A stretch of 5,960 bases of DNA from Acidobacteriota bacterium (GTDB lineage Bacteria > Acidobacteriota > Terriglobia > Versatilivoradales > Versatilivoraceae), in assembly GCA_026706225.1 (NCBI GenBank), contig JAPOZE010000243.1:1-5960 (forward strand), read 5' to 3'. The notes beneath the pieces were generated by a model. That model was not told the DNA's origin. It saw only the letters and a program-made list of their open reading frames with translations, and did no database searches. Every line of letters starts with the position of its first letter. Position 1 is the stretch's first letter. The translations under genes and the position numbers were made by a program. Of the stretch, positions 5,814 through 5,960 are shown piece after piece.

Positions 5814-5960
5814 CTAATTGCTTTGTGTTTCGGTCGCCGTCTTGTCCGGAGCGGCAGCAACCTTTACCAGAGAGGGGCGAAGCAGACGGCCCTTGAAAGT
5901 ATAGCCCGGCTGCAGTTCACCGATAATCTGATTGTCGGCAAAAGCTTCCGTCTCCTCCCG
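5814..5960 (-). CDS. grpE: GrpE nucleotide exchange factor, C-terminal 48 residues (5' end outside window)
   Basis: GrpE releases ADP from DnaK and so resets the DnaK-DnaJ cycle. Only the end of the C-terminal beta domain is present. The segment NQIIGELQPGYTFKGRLLRPSLVKVA is the family's hallmark, comparable with the VxxELQxGYxxxxRxLRPAxVxVA pattern. A short polar tail (AAPDKTATETQSN) and a TAG stop follow. This stretch is too short to stand out by ORF length and was recognised by motif. It lies 36 bp upstream of dnaJ on the same strand. The missing N-terminus, probably a long coiled coil, should lie to the right of the window. The identification is firm despite the length because of the downstream dnaJ. 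Confidence 0.93.
   Translation of the reverse strand, partial: REETEAFADNQIIGELQPGYTFKGRLLRPSLVKVAAAPDKTATETQSN

Overview
The window looks like chromosomal DNA of a high-GC, Gram-negative bacterium. The support is a signal-peptide-bearing predicted outer-membrane barrel and a GC-rich third codon position throughout. The overall protein style and the grpE-dnaJ-prmA-rsmE order would fit an Acidobacteriota-like lineage, but that placement is an inference. Every supported gene lies on the minus strand, so the window is read from right to left. The long plus-strand open frames are antisense shadows.

Right side (5960 to 4662): the C-terminus of GrpE, then a complete DnaJ co-chaperone starting at TTG with a good Shine-Dalgarno. 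dnaK is not between them. This is the distal part of a heat-shock operon.

Middle (4661 to 4291): a 371-bp gap separates dnaJ from prmA. It contains the most unusual structure in the window: a 247-bp element bounded by 20-bp inverted repeats that match at 19 of 20 positions. Inside it is a large imperfect palindrome whose core arms are a perfect 17-bp inverted repeat. It reads as a MITE-like non-autonomous mobile element. It ends only 23 bp before the preferred ATG of prmA.

Centre (4290 to 1604): prmA (ribosomal protein L11 methyltransferase), rsmE (16S rRNA m3U1498 methyltransferase) and a predicted outer-membrane beta-barrel protein of unknown function follow with gaps of 81 and 38 bp. The heat-shock genes followed by prmA and rsmE form a well-known arrangement (for example in Bacillus) that joins protein folding to modification of the translation machinery. 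The barrel gene is an unexpected neighbour.

Left side (1603 to 1): a 190-bp intergenic stretch carries a degenerate heptanucleotide tandem repeat. An aldo/keto reductase and a classical short-chain dehydrogenase follow, only 15 bp apart and clearly a two-gene transcription unit. The dehydrogenase runs off the left edge. Their substrates cannot be read from the sequence.
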